NCBI RefSeq assembly: GCF_030656875.1
Contig: NZ_CP130943.1
Span: 1,922,001-1,986,000, forward strand
DNA from: Prescottella sp. R16
GTDB lineage: Bacteria; Actinomycetota; Actinomycetes; Mycobacteriales; Mycobacteriaceae
Direction of reading: 5' to 3'
DNA: 64,000 bases
Part shown: piece by piece, positions 61,433 to 64,000 of the stretch
How the letters are laid out: each line of letters opens with the position of its first letter
Numbering within the stretch: the stretch's first letter is position 1
Translations under genes and position numbers: made by a program
Notes under the pieces: generated by a model
Databases searched by the model: none
What the model was told of the DNA's origin: nothing
Seen by the model: only the letters and a program-made list of their open reading frames with translations

Positions 61433-62599
61433 ATGAGCACGGACGACCGGCCGGTACCGCCCACCGGTGACCCGGACAGGTTCGCGCGGTTCCGATCGCC
61501 GCGCGCGGCAGTGGTCTATGTGCTGCTCGCGGTCGCCGTCTACCAGATGTCGGGGTGGGTGTTCCATCACGTCCGCGACTTCCTCGGGTTGTTGTTCCTC
61601 GCATGGCTCGCGAGCGTCACCATCGAACCCGTCGTCGACCGGCTCGAGCGGGCCGGGATGCGGCGCGGGGCCGGCACCGGCCTGGTCCTGGCCGGGTTGG
61701 CGCTGCTCGCGGCCGGGTTCGTCGCCCTGTTCGGGGCGTTGCTCGCCGACCAGCTCGCGCAACTGGTCGGGGCACTTCCGGACGCACTCACCCGGGTCAC
61801 CGACTGGGCCAACCGGACGTTCGGCACCGAATTCGCCACCGGCAAGGACCTGATCGACGTCACCCCGGACACGGTGCGGGACTTCGCGGCGAAGTACGCG
61901 CCGAGCCTGCTCGGCGTCGTCTCCTCCCTGATCGGGGTGGTGTTCCAGGCCCTGACTCTGCTCCTGTTCGTGTTCTACATGTCGGCGCAGGGGCCGCAGC
62001 TGCGGCGGACCATCTCGAGCTGGTTCCCGGCCCGGCAGCAGCAGATCATCGCGACGGTGTGGTCGACCTCGGTCGACAAGGCCGGCGGATACGTGATGTC
62101 GCGGCTGATCCTGGCGGCGATCAGCTCGATCGCCACCGGCGTCTTCCTCATGGTGATCGGGGTACCGTACTGGCTTCCGCTCGCGATCTGGACCGGCGTG
62201 GTCTCCCAGTTCGTGCCCACGATCGGCACGTATCTGGCGATCGGCCTGCCCGCGCTCATCGCCGCCGCCAACCAGCCGTTCGACGGGGTGTGGGTGATCG
62301 TGTTCGGCACCGCCTACCAGCAGGTCGAGAACTATCTGCTGCACCCGAAGATCACGTCCCGGACCGTGTCGATCCACCCGGCCGTCGCGTTCGGTGCCGT
62401 CATCGTCGGGGCGTCGCTGTTCGGCCCGATCGGGGCGCTCGTGTCGATCCCGGTGGTCGCGGTGATCCAGGCGCTCGTCGAAACCTACGGGCGCCGATAC
62501 GAACTCGTCCCCGACCCCGGCAACCCCGAAGCTCCTTCGGCCCCCGGCAACCCTGAAGCCCCCGGAGCCCCGTCCCCGCCGGGCGGCGACGCCGAGTGA
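61433..62599 (+). CDS. AI-2E family transporter
   Basis: 388 residues, seven to eight helices in the YdiK/TqsA/PerM pattern, with the family's central long helix pair and the QFVPTIGTYLAIGLPALIAA segment. Family members include exporters of autoinducer and sodium/proton antiporters; substrate unknown here. The C-terminal tail repeats NPEAPSAPG/NPEAPGAPS. ATG 61433 follows GGGAGG by five bases. Its stop abuts the stop of the opposing ligase gene with no space. Confidence 0.88.
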   Translation: MSTDDRPVPPTGDPDRFARFRSPRAAVVYVLLAVAVYQMSGWVFHHVRDFLGLLFLAWLASVTIEPVVDRLERAGMRRGAGTGLVLAGLALLAAGFVALFGALLADQLAQLVGALPDALTRVTDWANRTFGTEFATGKDLIDVTPDTVRDFAAKYAPSLLGVVSSLIGVVFQALTLLLFVFYMSAQGPQLRRTISSWFPARQQQIIATVWSTSVDKAGGYVMSRLILAAISSIATGVFLMVIGVPYWLPLAIWTGVVSQFVPTIGTYLAIGLPALIAAANQPFDGVWVIVFGTAYQQVENYLLHPKITSRTVSIHPAVAFGAVIVGASLFGPIGALVSIPVVAVIQALVETYGRRYELVPDPGNPEAPSAPGNPEAPGAPSPPGGDAE

Positions 62600-64000
62600 T
62601 CAGCTCGTCTGCCGGTACGGCTCCCGCAGCAGCCGCTTGCTGATCTTGCCCATCGTGGTGCGCCCCAACGATTCCCGGAACTCCACCGTGCGCGGCACCT
62701 TGTATCCGGCCAGTTCGGTGCGGCAGTGGGCCCTCAGCTCGCCGGGGTCCGGGGGCGAGACGGGGTCGGCGGGCACCACGAGGGCGTGGACCGATTCGCC
62801 CATGTCGGCGTCCGGGATCCCGATCACTGCGACGTCCGCGACCTGTGGGTGCGCGGCGAGGACGTGCTCGATCTCGGCGGGATAGATGTTGACGCCGCCC
62901 GAGATGATCAGGTCGGTGTCCCGGTCGGTGATGAACACGAATCCGTCGTCGTCGACGTAGCCGACGTCACCGAGCGTGAACAGGCCGGGACGGATCAGGG
63001 CGTCCGACGTCTTGTGTGCGGCACCGAGATACGTGACGCAGCGCCCGTCGCGTTCCTCGAACGCGAGCCGGCCCTCCGCGCCCGGGGGCAGTTCGGTGCC
63101 GGCCGCGTCGACGGCGACGGCCCGCACGAACGGGGCCCGCACCCGCCCCACACTGCCCGGACGCTGCAGCCATTCGTCGCTGGTGATGCCGCACAACGGG
63201 CCGGATTCGCTGCCACCGTACGAGTCGTACAGGACGGGGCCGAACCAGTCGATCATCGCCCGTTTGACGTCCGGCGGGCACGCAGCGCCGGTGTGGGTCA
63301 CCCACTCGAGCGAGCTCACGTCGTAGCGGGCCCGGACGTGTTCGGGCAGGGCCAGCAGCCGACGGAAGTGCGTGGGCACCATCAGGGTCGTGGAGATGCG
63401 GTGCCGCTGGATCGTCGCGAGGACGGTCTCGGCGTCGAACTTCTCGAGAACGGTGACGGGCCGGCCGGCCGCGACCAGCCGCACCCCGGCGAGCGGGCCG
63501 GTGTGATGCAGCGGCCCCACCACGAGATGCCCGGTGCCGCGGGCGAGCGGCAGGTCCTGCATCGAGCGCACGTACTGCTCGACCGTCGTGCACGGTGCGG
63601 GGCTGCCGGCGAGCGCGTTGACGCCCTTCGGGGTGCCCGTCGTCCCGGACGTGTAGGACAGGAACGGTTGTGCCGGAACATCACCGGGCGGGGTCTCGTC
63701 GGACGCCGTGGCGAGCCACGTGTCCCACTCTGTGGCGAGTCCCGCGCTCCACTCTGTGGCGAGTCCCGCGCTCCGCCAGCCGACGACGAGCGGCACCCCG
63801 GCCTGCCGGGCGGCCGCCACTCCGATCTCGGCGTTCTCCGGGCCGACGAACAGTACCCGCGCCCGCGAGTCCTCGAGGATGTAGACGAGTTCGCCGGCCG
63901 TCAGGTGGAAGCTCACCGGCACGGGGGAGCAGCCGGCATGGATGATCCCGGCGTGTGCGAGCACGGTCTCGGCGGCGTTGCGGGCGAACACCGCGACCCG
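62600..64000 (-). CDS. AMP-dependent acyl-CoA synthetase/ligase, 5' end missing
   Basis: At least 467 codons; the frame is open to the window edge, so the start lies outside. AMP-binding motif FLSYTSGTTGTPKG, adenine motif SYGGSESGPLCG, the C-terminal hinge region ITDRDTDLIISGGVNIYPAE, and the catalytic lysine segment MGKISKRLL are intact. Likely a FadD-type ligase of medium- or long-chain or aromatic acids. An inserted segment before the AMP motif carries a 24-base tandem duplication. Confidence 0.9.
   Translation of the reverse strand, partial: RVAVFARNAAETVLAHAGIIHAGCSPVPVSFHLTAGELVYILEDSRARVLFVGPENAEIGVAAARQAGVPLVVGWRSAGLATEWSAGLATEWDTWLATASDETPPGDVPAQPFLSYTSGTTGTPKGVNALAGSPAPCTTVEQYVRSMQDLPLARGTGHLVVGPLHHTGPLAGVRLVAAGRPVTVLEKFDAETVLATIQRHRISTTLMVPTHFRRLLALPEHVRARYDVSSLEWVTHTGAACPPDVKRAMIDWFGPVLYDSYGGSESGPLCGITSDEWLQRPGSVGRVRAPFVRAVAVDAAGTELPPGAEGRLAFEERDGRCVTYLGAAHKTSDALIRPGLFTLGDVGYVDDDGFVFITDRDTDLIISGGVNIYPAEIEHVLAAHPQVADVAVIGIPDADMGESVHALVVPADPVSPPDPGELRAHCRTELAGYKVPRTVEFRESLGRTTMGKISKRLLREPYRQTS
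63725..63774 (-). repeat. 24-bp in-frame tandem duplication in the ligase gene
   Basis: Period-24 sequence over 50 bases, giving the protein repeat SAGLATEW twice, followed by a decayed third unit (DTWLATAS). Being in frame, it lengthens a surface loop before the AMP-binding motif. Confidence 0.85.

Noticed and set aside
1..64000. CRISPR array, insertion sequence, prophage or integrase site
   Set aside because: No regularly spaced direct repeats, transposase, integrase or phage structural genes were found on either strand; tRNA ends show no attachment-site duplication.

Overview
The window is high-GC DNA from a mycolic-acid actinobacterium (order Mycobacteriales), most likely Rhodococcus or a close relative. 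I infer this from the cell-envelope genes (an AftC-type arabinofuranosyltransferase, the phosphatidylinositol mannoside cluster, an antigen-85-like mycolyltransferase), from the HemQ-dependent heme branch, and from gene order that, as I remember it, follows two Mycobacterium tuberculosis blocks: Rv2678c to Rv2669 and Rv2614c to Rv2578c. No rRNA, insertion sequence, prophage or CRISPR array was seen. Most of the window is conserved chromosomal core.

Layout. 1-2.8 kb: hemE (5' end missing), hemY and hemQ, the coproporphyrin-dependent heme branch. 2.8-10.4 kb: accessory genes, namely a DUF2975/Xre pair with twin operators, an SRAP protein, a secreted lipase, a small secreted protein, a biotin-sulfoxide-type molybdoenzyme, and a GntR/DUF1648 pair behind a palindrome-covered leaderless promoter. 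10.6-17.5 kb: msrB, aftC, a hydrolase-like lipoprotein whose nucleophile position is Gly, a RibD-type reductase, a ZapE-like ATPase, an acetyltransferase and an MFS transporter. 17.6-20.8 kb: beta-glucosidase, six tRNA genes and a SIMPL lipoprotein. 21-28 kb: thrS, HIT, pgsA, patA, pimA and NUDIX, mostly with overlapping start and stop codons. 28-34 kb: pdxS and pdxT (vitamin B6), an Fe(II) oxygenase, tesB, a mycolyltransferase and yebC.

34-37.7 kb: a KstD-type flavoprotein and a DUF1254/DUF1214 lipoprotein. 37.8-40.1 kb: ruvC, ruvA and ruvB behind a LexA box. 40.2-48.2 kb: yajC, secD, secF, a solute-binding lipoprotein, apt and rel. 48.3-52.8 kb: two extracytoplasmic cyclophilins, a metallo-hydrolase, hisS and a membrane protein. 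52.8-64 kb: a large LuxR-type ATPase regulator, a GT87 mannosyltransferase, an MFS/TetR pair, an M23 peptidase, a RidA protein, a radical SAM protein, an AI-2E family permease and an acyl-CoA ligase that runs off the right edge.

The parts that go beyond core annotation are regulatory or structural: several membrane-protein/regulator pairs with clear palindromic operators, a two-copy nested-palindrome element, a serine-less hydrolase, and short in-frame tandem duplications.
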